64,000 nucleotides of DNA from Fuerstiella sp041398845 (GTDB lineage: Bacteria > Planctomycetota > Planctomycetia > Planctomycetales > Planctomycetaceae): positions 1,612,001-1,676,000 of the forward strand of contig JAWKTZ010000007.1 in assembly GCA_041398845.1 (NCBI GenBank). Direction: 5' to 3'. The position numbers and the translations under genes were made by a program. The notes below the pieces were generated by a model. It made no database searches, had not been told where the DNA came from, and saw nothing but the letters and a program-made list of their open reading frames with translations. Below, in pieces: positions 9,462 to 18,355 of the stretch (position 1 is its first letter; each line of letters starts with the position of its first letter).

Positions 9462-9819
9462 GAGAGGACCTTTGGGTGGAATATCGCTGGACGCGGTGAC
9501 GTAGTGAAAGCGTGCAAATCAGGGTCAGGTGCCATTGCCGGAACGATCTGCCCCGGAATGGTGCCATTTTTCAACCTGAAGTTTTCCGGCAGTCGGCAGT
9601 GTCCGCAGATCGTATTCGGCAGTGGCCGGCAATTCCAGCATGCCGCCGGTCGCTCAGACCGCTGTTCGGACATTGGGAAACGAGGAAGGGAAGAACTGGG
9701 CGAAAACACGTCGTGGAAGGTGGCTTGCGGGCTCCGTTTGGAAAAATCCGACGATTTCTGAAATAATCCGCGAGCAGTCTTCATCAAATGGAACAAGGCA
9801 GGTTGTTTTTGGGAGTTGG
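9462..9819. other. Divergent intergenic region between hemQ and the sigma factor gene
   Basis: About 360 bp that must hold promoters for both directions. I see no strong -35/-10 pair or operator. An upstream extension of the sigma frame (possible GTG 9622 or ATG 9640) runs through the right half, but its translation does not resemble sigma-factor sequence. Confidence 0.5.
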
Positions 9820-10413
9820 TTGTTGTCCCAGGATGCCGAGAGTCGCGCGCTTGTTGAACGGGCGTGCGTGGAATTTGAAACGGATTTGCGAGCGTTCCTG
9901 ATGGGCGTGCTGCGGGACGGACATCAGGTGGATGATGCGTTCCAGCGCACTGTAATGAGAGCTCTGGAAGCAGCCGCCGATGTGCGACCGGCAACGCTTC
10001 GAGGCTGGTTGTTTCGGATCGCTCTGAATGAAGCTCGCGGGTTAAAACGAACGGATCGCCAGCAGAGTCGACTTCAAAGAGCCGTGTGGGACACATTGAG
10101 TGCAACAGAACAGATGGATGCTGCTGACGGGTTGGCTCATGCAGTTTCCGCAGAAGACAGACACCGAGTGCAGCAGGCGTTGAGTCGGCTGCAGGACAAT
10201 TACCAGGAAGTGGTGATTCGGCGGATTCAGCAGGATCAGACGTTTGCGGTGATTGCCGAACAGATGAACAAGCCGCTGGGCACAGTGCTGACGTGGATGC
10301 GGCGAGCGTTGGCGGAACTGCGAAACATGCCCGAACTGCAACAATCGACCGACCAGGCTTCTCACCAAATCGAATCAAAATCCGGCGAATCAATGGAATG
10401 TCGGGACGAGTGA
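9820..10413 (+). CDS. ECF-like RNA polymerase sigma factor
   Basis: About 197 residues from TTG 9820. Region 2 is represented by FETDLRAFLMGVLRDGHQVDDAFQ and the LRGWLFRIALNEA segment, the usual WLxxIAxNxxxD-like end of region 2. Region 4 is the C-terminal helix-turn-helix LSRLQDNYQEVVIRRIQQDQ and the following IAEQMNKPLGTVLTWMRRA. The frame is open further upstream (GTG 9622, ATG 9640), but those 66 residues look non-coding; TTG 9820 or 9823 follows GGGAG at 9811-9815 and starts next to the conserved domain. The anti-sigma-like gene begins 9 bp downstream. Inference: it controls the downstream PSCyt/DUF1501 genes and perhaps itself. Confidence 0.82.
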   Translation: MLSQDAESRALVERACVEFETDLRAFLMGVLRDGHQVDDAFQRTVMRALEAAADVRPATLRGWLFRIALNEARGLKRTDRQQSRLQRAVWDTLSATEQMDAADGLAHAVSAEDRHRVQQALSRLQDNYQEVVIRRIQQDQTFAVIAEQMNKPLGTVLTWMRRALAELRNMPELQQSTDQASHQIESKSGESMECRDE

Positions 10414-10422
10414 ATCTGACTC

Positions 10423-11007
10423 ATGAATAACGATCAGCAAATATTGACAGACGATTCGCTCTGGCACGCGTTCCGATACGTGGCGGCTGAGTTGTCGGAT
10501 GCCGAGGCAGAATCGTTTGAGCAGCAGTTGCTGAACGATGCCGAATTGTGCGAAGCGGTGATTGAGGTGACTCGGCTGACTTCTGCCGTCGCATCGGGTT
10601 CATCGCTCTTGCCAGTCAAACCTGTGACGCTGGTCGCATCGACTCCGCCTGTGGCGTTGCCGTCGGCGAACGGTTCTCCCAGTCGTGTTGGTCGAACTGT
10701 CGCCGTCGTGGCGGCATTGTGTTGTTGCGTGATCTTTGTGACGCGGACGTCATCTGTATCGAATCCGGAGCCATCCGATGTGATTGCTGTTGATGGACAC
10801 TCATTTGATTCGGATGCGGAATTGCTGGTGAGCGTCTGGGCGGCGGGTGAACTGCACGAAGACGACATGGAGACTGACGGCACGGATCTGTTGAACCATG
10901 ATCTGGATGTGCCCGAATGGTTACTGACAGCATTGAGTCCGCCGACCGCTGGCGAGACACCAAATCAGAGCCTTGGAGAATCCAAAGAAGACGGCGACTG
11001 GTATTAA
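10423..11007 (+). CDS. Membrane anti-sigma-factor-like protein
   Basis: 194 residues. The N-terminal 50 residues (SLWHAFRYVAAELSDAEAESFEQQLLND) follow the acidic helical pattern of anti-sigma domains (ELSDAExxxFExxL), without the zinc-binding HxxxCxxC of ZAS-type proteins. One transmembrane helix (VAVVAALCCCVIFVT, about residues 90-105) separates it from an acidic, Ser/Asp-rich outer segment of 85 residues. Family logic: such proteins sequester a cognate sigma factor at the membrane until a signal releases it. The position 9 bp after the sigma gene supports this pairing. Similarity is patterned rather than strong. Confidence 0.68.
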   Translation: MNNDQQILTDDSLWHAFRYVAAELSDAEAESFEQQLLNDAELCEAVIEVTRLTSAVASGSSLLPVKPVTLVASTPPVALPSANGSPSRVGRTVAVVAALCCCVIFVTRTSSVSNPEPSDVIAVDGHSFDSDAELLVSVWAAGELHEDDMETDGTDLLNHDLDVPEWLLTALSPPTAGETPNQSLGESKEDGDWY

Positions 11008-11055
11008 GAACGGTCCACCAACAACCCGCAACCCGCAACCCGCAATCAACAGTTT

Positions 11056-11703
11056 ATGTCATCGCGGCTCACACAATTCAGATTCATCAGATGGCAGGCC
11101 GTGAGCCTGGCTGTGGCGGCGTTGCTGTCTCCAGGAGTTGCAGGTTCCGGGAGAGCGGCTGACAAGAATGTGAAGACAACCAAACCTGCGGTGGTTGCGT
11201 TGTCGTCTGAACAGGAACAGCGGGCACTTGAGTTTGCTCGGGAACATCATCCTGAGCTGGCCGAACTTCTCGATGGGCTGCAGAAGCGATCGCAAAGCGG
11301 CTTTTCAAAAGGCGTCCGCGACATTCACACGGCGGTTGTTCGACTGGAACGCGTTCGCGAACGACAACCAGCTCGTTTTGAAACGGAGTTGAACAACTGG
11401 AAACTGGATTCTGAGATTCGCCTGCTGACGGCTCGCTGGTCGATGTCTCAGGATCCGGAACTGGAAAAGCAGATCCGCGAGCGACTGCGTCAGCGGCGGG
11501 AAAATCGCATTGACCAACTGAAAAGCGAACGCGAGAAACTGGTGGCACGTCTGGCTCAACTGGATAACCAGATTGGGATGGGGGCTGCTGAACTGGAAGT
11601 CGAACTGGCTGCGGAATGGGATCGGCTGGCAAAGCGAGCCACCACGACCGCAAAGGCTCAACAGGGTTCACGGAAAACACGAAACTCAGAGGAACAAAAA
11701 TGA
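11056..11703 (+). CDS. Secreted coiled-coil hypothetical protein
   Basis: 215 residues with an N-terminal signal-like segment (WQAVSLAVAALLSPGVAGSGRAAD). Most of the rest is charged helix with heptad spacing (EKQIRERLRQRRENRIDQL), predicted coiled coil, ending in a basic tail. No enzyme motif is visible. Its TGA stop overlaps the ATG of the next gene (ATGA at 11700-11703), so translation is probably coupled to the PSCyt-type protein. It sits between the anti-sigma-like gene and that protein. A structural or periplasmic accessory role is an inference only. Confidence 0.7.
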   Translation: MSSRLTQFRFIRWQAVSLAVAALLSPGVAGSGRAADKNVKTTKPAVVALSSEQEQRALEFAREHHPELAELLDGLQKRSQSGFSKGVRDIHTAVVRLERVRERQPARFETELNNWKLDSEIRLLTARWSMSQDPELEKQIRERLRQRRENRIDQLKSEREKLVARLAQLDNQIGMGAAELEVELAAEWDRLAKRATTTAKAQQGSRKTRNSEEQK

Positions 11704-14453
11704 AACTGTCTGGAATCACGTTGTCGTTGCTGCTGCTGTCGGCCGCTTTTGCGGACAAGGTTGCTCATGCAGACGATCCGGTTGCACCGTCCGCGTCGGT
11801 CCGCTTCGAATCGGCGGATGCGACCGAGGTGCCTGACTTTCAGCGGCATGTCGTGCCGTTGATGGGCAAACTGGGCTGCAACGGCCGAGCATGCCATGGT
11901 TCGTTTCAGGGTCGCGGTGGATTTCGTCTGTCGTTGTTTGGCTACGACTTCAAGGCGGACCATGAAGAACTTGAGGGACGTCTGGATCCGGAGACACCGA
12001 CTCAGAGTCTGTTCCTTCAGAAGCCGCTCATGGAAACACCTCACGAAGGCGGCCAGCGACTCAAACCCGGAACGTGGCAGCATCACCTGCTGCTGAACTG
12101 GGTGAAGAACGAAGCGCCAGCTCGTTCGGACGACGCCGCGAAACTGACAAAACTGCATGTAACACCGGAAGAAATTGTGTTCACGGAAGACGGGCAGAAG
12201 GTTCAGTTGAAGGCCGTGGCGATCTGGTCCGACGGAACTCAGGAAGACGTGACGGACCTGTGCCGTTTTCAGTCCAACGACGATCAGATTGCCGACATCA
12301 CGGACGGCGGAGCGATTGAATCCGGCGTCGCCGGCGATACTCATCTGGTGGTGTTCTATGACAATGCCGTGATCACGGTGCCTGTGATTCGCCCCGTGTC
12401 TGATCAGACCGGAGATCGCTATCCTGACACGCCAACGCCGACGAAAGTGGATCGTCTGGTGGTGTCCAAACTGAAGAAGCTGGGAGTGGTGCAGTCAGAT
12501 CTGTGCAGCGATGCCGAGTTTCTGCGTCGGGCCAGTCTGGATGTGACGGGTGCGTTGCCGCCGGTGGCAGAGATCCATGAGTTTGTGGCGGACACCAGTC
12601 CGGACAAGCGCGCGAAGAAAATTGATGAACTTCTGGAACGCCCCGGCTACGTGGCATGGTGGACCACACGTCTGTGTGACTTCACCGGCAACAGTGACGA
12701 CCAGTTGAATAACGTGACTCCGGTTCGCAGCGAAGCATCACGTCAGTGGTACGACTACATCCACGCCCGAGTTGCGAAGAACGTTCCTTATGACGACATC
12801 GTCGAAGGGTTTGTGATGGCAGAGGGGCGTGACCCGGGAGAATCGTATGAAGAATACTGTGAAAACATGAGTCGTCTGTACCACAAGGACAGCGATTATT
12901 CTTATGCCGATCGACAGACAATGCCGCACTATTGGTCACGTCGCAACTTTCAGGCGACGGAAGATCGTGTCATCGGGTTTGCCTATACGTTTCTGGGGCT
13001 GCGTATCCAGTGTGCTCAATGCCACAAGCATCCGTTCGACCAGTGGACTCAGGACGACTTCAAGGGCTTTCAGGGATTCTTCACCGGCGTGACCGGACGT
13101 AATCAGAATCCTCGTCCGGAAGACAAAAGCAAATACAACCAGATGCTGTCGAAGTTCGAGACGAAGGGACTCAAAGGAAACCAGCTTCGCAACGAGATGG
13201 GGAAGCTGCTACAGAAAGGGGCTACGGTTCCCTTTGGCGAAGTGTATTCCACTCCGCCGGCAAAGGTCGTCACAGTCGTGAAGAACGGGAAGAAGCAACG
13301 AGTTCGCAATGGCGGCGGGCGAACTGCGACCTCAGCGAAGTTGCTCGGTCAGGATACGATGGATCTGTCGTCGTACGATGATGTTCGCGAACCGCTCATG
13401 GCATGGCTGCGTTCTCCGGACAATCCGCTGTTTGCCAAAGCGTTTGTGAATCGAGTGTGGGCGAATTACTTCAGTGTGGGCATTGTGAATCCTGCCGACG
13501 ATTTGAATCTGGCCAATCCGCCCAGCAATGCCCCGCTGCTGGACTACCTGGCAAAGGAATTCATCGCTCACGACTTCGATATGAAGTGGCTGCACCGCGA
13601 AATTCTGAACAGCCGCACTTATCAGCTTAGCTGGCAACCCAATGCGACCAATCGTCTGGACGAACGCAATTTTGCTCGAGCTGTTCCGCGTCGATTGCCG
13701 GCTGAAATTGCCTGGGACATGGTGTCACAGGCGGTCAGTAACGACAAACGTTATGCCGAATATCTGACCAGCACAAAGGATCGAGCCATCGCGATTCCCG
13801 GAGCCGGAACACGGTATCGAGGTCGTGACAGTGCAGACGCAGGTTATGCACTGACAATCTTTGGCCGCTCCATTCGCGAAAGCAACTGCGACTGCGATCG
13901 ATCTGAAGAACCCAGCCTGCTGCAGACGATCTTTCTGAGGAACGACGGACAGGTGTTGAGCATGCTGGACAGCAAAGACGGCTGGCTGGCTCAGGTGGCA
14001 CAACAGAACGGTCTGAAACTGCAGTCAAAATCTCCGACCAACGAAGACCGCGAAGAGCTTCAGAAACGAGAACGTCTGCGTCAGACCTATGCCAACCGCC
14101 TGAAGGATCAGCAAAAGGCAATCGACAGGTTGAAAGCCAAACCGGGCTCCGAGAAGCAGGTGGCTCGCCTGGAAGCTCAGCTCAAGTCAAATCGCAACAA
14201 ATGGAAATCGTTTCTGAAGGGCGACGGGCAGCCGACATCTTCCGACGAAGCCACGGCTGCTGCCGTGACGGGGAAGATCGACGTCGCTGCAGCCATCAAC
14301 GACGCGTATCTCAGAACGCTGAGTCGCAAACCAACAGAATCAGAACGGGCGGACGCAACTCAGTTTGTTGCCGACGCCAAAGATGAACTCGACGGACTTC
14401 GTGGAGTCATGTGGGCTCTGCTGAATACCAAAGAATTCATCGTGAACCACTAA
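11700..14453 (+). CDS. PSCyt-type cytochrome protein with DUF1549 and DUF1553 domains
   Basis: 917 residues with signal peptide. ATG 11700 is preceded by GAGG at about 11690 and overlaps the previous stop. Order: a cytochrome-like N-terminal module with C60-NGRA-C65-H66 (CX4CH rather than CX2CH) followed by GRGGFRLSLFGYD; a bacterial Ig-like (Big2-type) domain at about 145-235; DUF1549 at about 250-460, containing a canonical CAQCH heme-binding motif at 438-442 in IQCAQCHKHPFDQW; DUF1553 at about 580-830, with PLMAWLRSPDNPLFAKAFVN and RRLPAEIAWD typical of the family; then a charged helical segment. These proteins are characteristic of planctomycetes and are nearly always followed by a DUF1501 protein, as here. 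They are thought to be secreted c-type cytochromes, but their substrate is unknown. Confidence 0.9.
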   Translation: MKLSGITLSLLLLSAAFADKVAHADDPVAPSASVRFESADATEVPDFQRHVVPLMGKLGCNGRACHGSFQGRGGFRLSLFGYDFKADHEELEGRLDPETPTQSLFLQKPLMETPHEGGQRLKPGTWQHHLLLNWVKNEAPARSDDAAKLTKLHVTPEEIVFTEDGQKVQLKAVAIWSDGTQEDVTDLCRFQSNDDQIADITDGGAIESGVAGDTHLVVFYDNAVITVPVIRPVSDQTGDRYPDTPTPTKVDRLVVSKLKKLGVVQSDLCSDAEFLRRASLDVTGALPPVAEIHEFVADTSPDKRAKKIDELLERPGYVAWWTTRLCDFTGNSDDQLNNVTPVRSEASRQWYDYIHARVAKNVPYDDIVEGFVMAEGRDPGESYEEYCENMSRLYHKDSDYSYADRQTMPHYWSRRNFQATEDRVIGFAYTFLGLRIQCAQCHKHPFDQWTQDDFKGFQGFFTGVTGRNQNPRPEDKSKYNQMLSKFETKGLKGNQLRNEMGKLLQKGATVPFGEVYSTPPAKVVTVVKNGKKQRVRNGGGRTATSAKLLGQDTMDLSSYDDVREPLMAWLRSPDNPLFAKAFVNRVWANYFSVGIVNPADDLNLANPPSNAPLLDYLAKEFIAHDFDMKWLHREILNSRTYQLSWQPNATNRLDERNFARAVPRRLPAEIAWDMVSQAVSNDKRYAEYLTSTKDRAIAIPGAGTRYRGRDSADAGYALTIFGRSIRESNCDCDRSEEPSLLQTIFLRNDGQVLSMLDSKDGWLAQVAQQNGLKLQSKSPTNEDREELQKRERLRQTYANRLKDQQKAIDRLKAKPGSEKQVARLEAQLKSNRNKWKSFLKGDGQPTSSDEATAAAVTGKIDVAAAINDAYLRTLSRKPTESERADATQFVADAKDELDGLRGVMWALLNTKEFIVNH

Positions 14454-14586
14454 GACGTTTTACGAACATTGTTCCCTGTTTCAGTCGTGGTCAGCGGGCC
14501 AGGGTGGTCGACCGTTGGGTTGACCACCACACTGAATCTGGAAAACTTTCTCACCGAACACGTACCCTGTTTCAAGGATTTTCAAA

Positions 14587-15888
14587 ATGGCATTTTTTCG
14601 AACCTGTGATGGCGTTGGACGACGTGACTTTCTGCGAGCTGGCGTGGCTGGCGGTGCCGGACTGACTCTGGCCAATTACATGCAGATGGTGCATGCCGAC
14701 CAGATCAATAAGAACGCCAAAGCGAAGTCGGCTATCTTCATCAATCTGAACGGTGGCCCGTCTCATATGGACACCTTCGACCTGAAACCGGATGCTCCGG
14801 ATGAATATCGAGGCGAATTCAGTCCGATTCAGACCAACGTGCCTGGCATTTATATTTCCGAGCATCTGCCGAAGCTGGCCAAGGTCATGGACAAGTTCTG
14901 CATTCTGCGCGGAGTGTCTCACAGTGTGGCGGCTCACCAGTTGGGCACAGAGTATGTCAACTGTGGCAACCGACCACTGCCGTCTCTGGAATTTCCAGGT
15001 TATGGAGCGGTTATCAGCAAGGAATTGTGGGGCGATCCGGAACTGCCCAAATTTGTGGCGATTCCCAACAGCCAGCAGCGTCCCGGTTATCTGGGTGTTC
15101 GTTATGCTCCGATGAACACCAGTGCGTCACCCGTCATTGGAACGCCGTTCCGAGTTCGCGGGATGTCACTCGGCAGCGGATTGACGGTGGAAGACGTTGA
15201 AAAACGCAACAACCTGCTGACAAAGCTGGACCGTACATTCGGAGAATTTGAAGCGGAAAATCAGCTTCTGGATGGACTGGATCAGTTCGGCCAGCAGGCT
15301 CATGCAATGATCACGAGTGCCAAGTCACGAGAAGCGTTCGACATTTCTCGTGAATCCAAAGAGTTCACGGAACCGTTTGGCAAGTCGGGTCTTGGAGCAA
15401 GCTGTCTGCTGGCTCTGCGTCTGGTGGAAGCGGGCGTTCGCTTCACGACGGTCACCAACGGTGGCTGGGATACTCACCGCGAGAACTGGGACGCTCTGTC
15501 TAGCAAACAGTTGCCGCCACTGGATGAAGCTCTGTCTGCGTTGTTTGCCGGACTGGAAACCCGCGGACTGCTCGATTCCACAATTGTGTACGTCACCGGG
15601 GAATTCGGTCGAACCCCAAAAATCAACAAGGAACGCAACGGTCGCGACCACTATCCTCGCAACATGTTCATGCTGATGGCGGGTGGTGGAGTCAAAGGTG
15701 GCCAGGTGCTGGGAGAAAGCGATGAGAAAGGCACGATGCCGAAGAACGATGGCTTCAAGCCCGACGATGTGGCCGCTTCGTTCTATCACGCTCTGGGCAT
15801 CAATCACGAACAGGAATACCACACCACAACCGGTCGCCCGGTGATGATTGTCCGTGAAGGCAAAGTCATCCCGGAACTGTTTGCGTAA
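14587..15888 (+). CDS. DUF1501 protein with Tat-type signal (sulfatase/phosphatase-like fold)
   Basis: 433 residues. A twin-arginine signal is visible (GRRDFLRAGVAGGAG, RR at 12-13), so it is probably exported folded. The family core is present: AIFINLNGGPSHMDTFDLKP near the start, GGWDTHRENW in the middle, and VYVTGEFGRTPKINKERNGRDH near the C-terminus. These Asp/His clusters correspond to metal-binding positions of the alkaline-phosphatase-like superfamily. The pairing with an upstream DUF1549/DUF1553 gene (133 bp gap) is the standard planctomycete arrangement. The reaction is not established. It is the last gene of the sigma-factor unit on this strand. Confidence 0.92.
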   Translation: MAFFRTCDGVGRRDFLRAGVAGGAGLTLANYMQMVHADQINKNAKAKSAIFINLNGGPSHMDTFDLKPDAPDEYRGEFSPIQTNVPGIYISEHLPKLAKVMDKFCILRGVSHSVAAHQLGTEYVNCGNRPLPSLEFPGYGAVISKELWGDPELPKFVAIPNSQQRPGYLGVRYAPMNTSASPVIGTPFRVRGMSLGSGLTVEDVEKRNNLLTKLDRTFGEFEAENQLLDGLDQFGQQAHAMITSAKSREAFDISRESKEFTEPFGKSGLGASCLLALRLVEAGVRFTTVTNGGWDTHRENWDALSSKQLPPLDEALSALFAGLETRGLLDSTIVYVTGEFGRTPKINKERNGRDHYPRNMFMLMAGGGVKGGQVLGESDEKGTMPKNDGFKPDDVAASFYHALGINHEQEYHTTTGRPVMIVREGKVIPELFA

Positions 15889-16171
15889 GCGGCCGCTCAG
15901 CGGACACCAGAAACGAAACGGAAGACCAGAGCCCTGAGCCAACGCGGCCGATGGAAACTTGAACCTGCAAGTTGCCGCCGGTTGTAAAGCGAAGGGCTCT
16001 GAAGCTGTTTGGTGATGTTGTCGAGAAATTGATCCGGAGACGAAAGCACCATGGTGTCACTTTGAGTCGTTCCGGATCTCGCCGTGAATGTCACCTTTCT
16101 TGCCATCGTTGTTGACAACATGGTCATCCAAAGTCGGACCGCCGGTTGGATCTCTTCAAAAGAACGTCCCT

Positions 16172-17077
16172 ATGAAACTGTACCTCCTGTATTTCTCATT
16201 CATCGTCTGCGCCATTGGTTCGGCGCACGCAGCCGAGCTGAAGGTTCTGAAGGTTGGCACGAAACCGGAAAGTGTGTGTCGAGGGTTCGATGACAAACTT
16301 TATGTCACCATGATCAACGGTGACGAACCTGGCGATGGTGGCATCAACGTTGTCGACGGCGATGTGGTGAAGGAATTCTGTCGCGGCATGAACTCGCCGA
16401 AAGGTGTGGCTTTTGTTGGCGGGTTCCTGGTCTGTTCCGATGAAACGACGGTCTGGAAGGTTGACCGGGAAGGCAATGCCTCAGCCATTGCCCGGAAGGA
16501 AGACTTTCCAAATCCCGTTGAATTTCTGAACGATGTGGCAGCCAGCAAGGACGGAAAAAGCGTCTATGTTGCGGAAATGGGCCAGCCCGGCTGGATGTTT
16601 GATCCGGACGGCGAGCGGAAACTGTGGCCGGTCGACAGCGACAAAGCCAGACCACCGATGACCGGCTGCGTTTATCGGGTCGGGCTGGATGGCGAAATCA
16701 AACTTGCCGTTCCGGCCGGCAACAAAATGCTCATGGCTCCCAATGGAGTGACCGTCACGGGTAGCGTAGACAAGGAAGTCCTTGTCATGGGCGACTTCTT
16801 TCCAGGAAACATTGTTTCGTATGATGGTGAAACATTCGAAATTCTCGCCACCGGAATGCGGGGAGCGGATGCGGTCGAATTTGGCGACGGCGTGATCTAT
16901 GTTTCAAGCTGGCCGCTGGGCAAGGTCTGGAAGTTTGACCGCACGACAAAACAAACCACTGTTCTATCGGAAGATTTTACGACAGCCGCCGATTTCTACT
17001 ACGACCGAAAAGCCAATCAGTTGATCATCCCGGACATGATCGAAGGCACATTGACCTTTCTGCCACTTCAGAATTAG
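16172..17077 (+). CDS. Secreted SMP-30/NHL-type beta-propeller protein
   Basis: 301 residues from ATG 16172, which begins a clean signal peptide (LYLLYFSFIVCAIGSAHA). The mature part shows repeated propeller blades: NSPKGVAFVGGFLVCSDETT, EFLNDVAASKDGKSVYVAEM, MLMAPNGVTV and GADAVEFGDGVIYVSSW. LNDVAASKDGKSVYVAEM resembles the SMP-30/gluconolactonase NDxxxxxDG metal-site region. Enzymatic function (lactonase-like) is possible but not shown; a plain binding propeller is the alternative. It stands alone, convergent with the E1 gene. Confidence 0.75.
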   Translation: MKLYLLYFSFIVCAIGSAHAAELKVLKVGTKPESVCRGFDDKLYVTMINGDEPGDGGINVVDGDVVKEFCRGMNSPKGVAFVGGFLVCSDETTVWKVDREGNASAIARKEDFPNPVEFLNDVAASKDGKSVYVAEMGQPGWMFDPDGERKLWPVDSDKARPPMTGCVYRVGLDGEIKLAVPAGNKMLMAPNGVTVTGSVDKEVLVMGDFFPGNIVSYDGETFEILATGMRGADAVEFGDGVIYVSSWPLGKVWKFDRTTKQTTVLSEDFTTAADFYYDRKANQLIIPDMIEGTLTFLPLQN

Positions 17078-17085
17078 TGTGACGG

Positions 17086-17166
17086 GTTCTGTCGATCTGA
17101 AAGGGATCTGAAGAAGCTGCTGACCTTTTTTTAGATCCGCCAGTACCCGTTTTCTGATTGCCTCTA
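17086..17166 (-). repeat. Probable decayed copy (F) of the palindromic element
   Basis: Between the convergent propeller and E1 genes. The right end ACCCGTTTTCTGATTGCCTC matches the ACCCCTTTTTCAGATTGCCTC end of copy D with few changes, and the left part GATCTGAAAGGGATCTG resembles the other terminus. TA follows the right end, and those bases supply the TAG stop of the E1 gene at 17164-17166, the same arrangement as at 59613. It is shorter than 99 bp and partly degenerate. Confidence 0.45.
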
Positions 17167-18237
17167 CGTCCCCACGTATCGCGAATACGCCGCTCGGGCA
17201 GCGGCGGGGTCTTCGGTGCCTTTGATGATGGCTCGGCCGTCGGGGAAGATTGTGAGTTCGAGGTCGGCGTCGTTCACCGCCACTCTGACCAGAAACGGAT
17301 TGGCGGTGACGCGACCGGACGCCGTCAGTCTGGACGCGAGATCGGACAGTGACAATTCCGTCTTCTGTGCCGGCGATACCTGGACCGCGTTTCTGCCGCA
17401 GAGCACGGTCGAACCGGCCGACAGGCGTCCTTCCAGCCACAGACGTTCGCCGTGCTGACAGGCCGGGCAGTCCGTGGCGTCTCGCAGCTTTGACACGTCC
17501 ACCTGTCGGAACGTCAGATTCCAGACGTCGACCATTGTCAGTTGCAACGGAACCGGCGGGAATACCGGGGACCGCAGAGACTCTTCGTCCGCTCTGTTCT
17601 GACTCACCAGAATTCGCAGCGCCATGGCGGCCTGCAAAGAGGCGATGACGTTGATGGCGGGGCCGAGAACTCCGGCGGTGTCACAGGTTTCAGTGGAACC
17701 CGGCGGCGGAGGGTTCTGCATCAGGCAGCGCAGGCAGGCCGATTGTCCGGGAAAGACGGGCATCATTTGTCCGTGACTGCCCGTGCATCCGGTGAAGATC
17801 CAGGGAATGCCGGTTTCCAGAGAGACGTCGTTAACCAGATAGCGGATTTCGAAATTGTCGGTTCCGTCCAGAATCAGGTCGACAGAATCCGTCAGAGCCA
17901 TGATGTTGGTGAAGTCCACGTCGGCGACGATGGGTTCGATGGTGATTTCCGAATTCACGGCCTTGAGACGATTGGCGGCGGCAATGGCTTTGGGAAGGTG
18001 GGCGGCAACGTCCTCTTCGGTGAACAGAATCTGCCGCTGCAGGTTGCTGAGTTCGATGAAGTCGCGATCGACGATTCTCAGGTGGCCAACGCCGGCTCGA
18101 GTCATCGTGTCGGCCAGCACGCATCCCAGAGCACCGCAGCCAACCAGAAGGACTCGCGTCTGATTCAATGCCTGTTGCCCTGACTGACCGATGCCTGCAA
18201 ACAGCATCTGTTTCTGATACCGCAAATTGTTGACCAT
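17164..18237 (-). CDS. MoeB/ThiF/HesA-family adenylyltransferase (E1-like)
   Basis: 357 residues. These enzymes adenylate the C-terminal Gly of a ubiquitin-like sulfur carrier (MoaD or ThiS) for molybdopterin or thiamine synthesis. Visible: the nucleotide-binding LLVGCGALGCVLAD at about 30-43, DRDFIELSNLQRQILF near 57-72 (the usual DxxxxSNLQRQ), DGTDNFEIRYLVND near 123-136, and two Cys pairs, CLRC (about 168-171) and CPAC (about 258-261), for zinc. The CDTAGVLGP segment near 184 aligns with the catalytic loop region. The last 90 residues are an additional domain (LSLSDLASRLTASGRVTANPF) with ubiquitin-like-carrier or rhodanese-like character that I cannot assign. No moaD/thiS lies next to it, so the pathway is undecided. 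Confidence 0.85.
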   Translation of the reverse strand: MVNNLRYQKQMLFAGIGQSGQQALNQTRVLLVGCGALGCVLADTMTRAGVGHLRIVDRDFIELSNLQRQILFTEEDVAAHLPKAIAAANRLKAVNSEITIEPIVADVDFTNIMALTDSVDLILDGTDNFEIRYLVNDVSLETGIPWIFTGCTGSHGQMMPVFPGQSACLRCLMQNPPPPGSTETCDTAGVLGPAINVIASLQAAMALRILVSQNRADEESLRSPVFPPVPLQLTMVDVWNLTFRQVDVSKLRDATDCPACQHGERLWLEGRLSAGSTVLCGRNAVQVSPAQKTELSLSDLASRLTASGRVTANPFLVRVAVNDADLELTIFPDGRAIIKGTEDPAAARAAYSRYVGT

Positions 18238-18355
18238 GGATTCCGCTCAATTCGGTTTGCGACCGCCTGTATTTTGGTTACCTTACCAGCAGGGTCCGAT
18301 GTCCGCCCGGTTGTCCGCCCGGTTCTCACACCATTAACTCCGGAATTCTGCTGCC

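Noticed and set aside
9458..10393. Minus-strand frame of 311 codons across the sigma factor
   Set aside because: Antisense shadow of the sigma gene, rich in Pro, Ser and Arg with no motif.
17104..17138. GGATCT/AGATCC stem with a T-run between the propeller and E1 genes, as an intrinsic terminator
   Set aside because: The T-run lies inside the loop rather than after the stem; the decayed palindromic element explains the sequence better.
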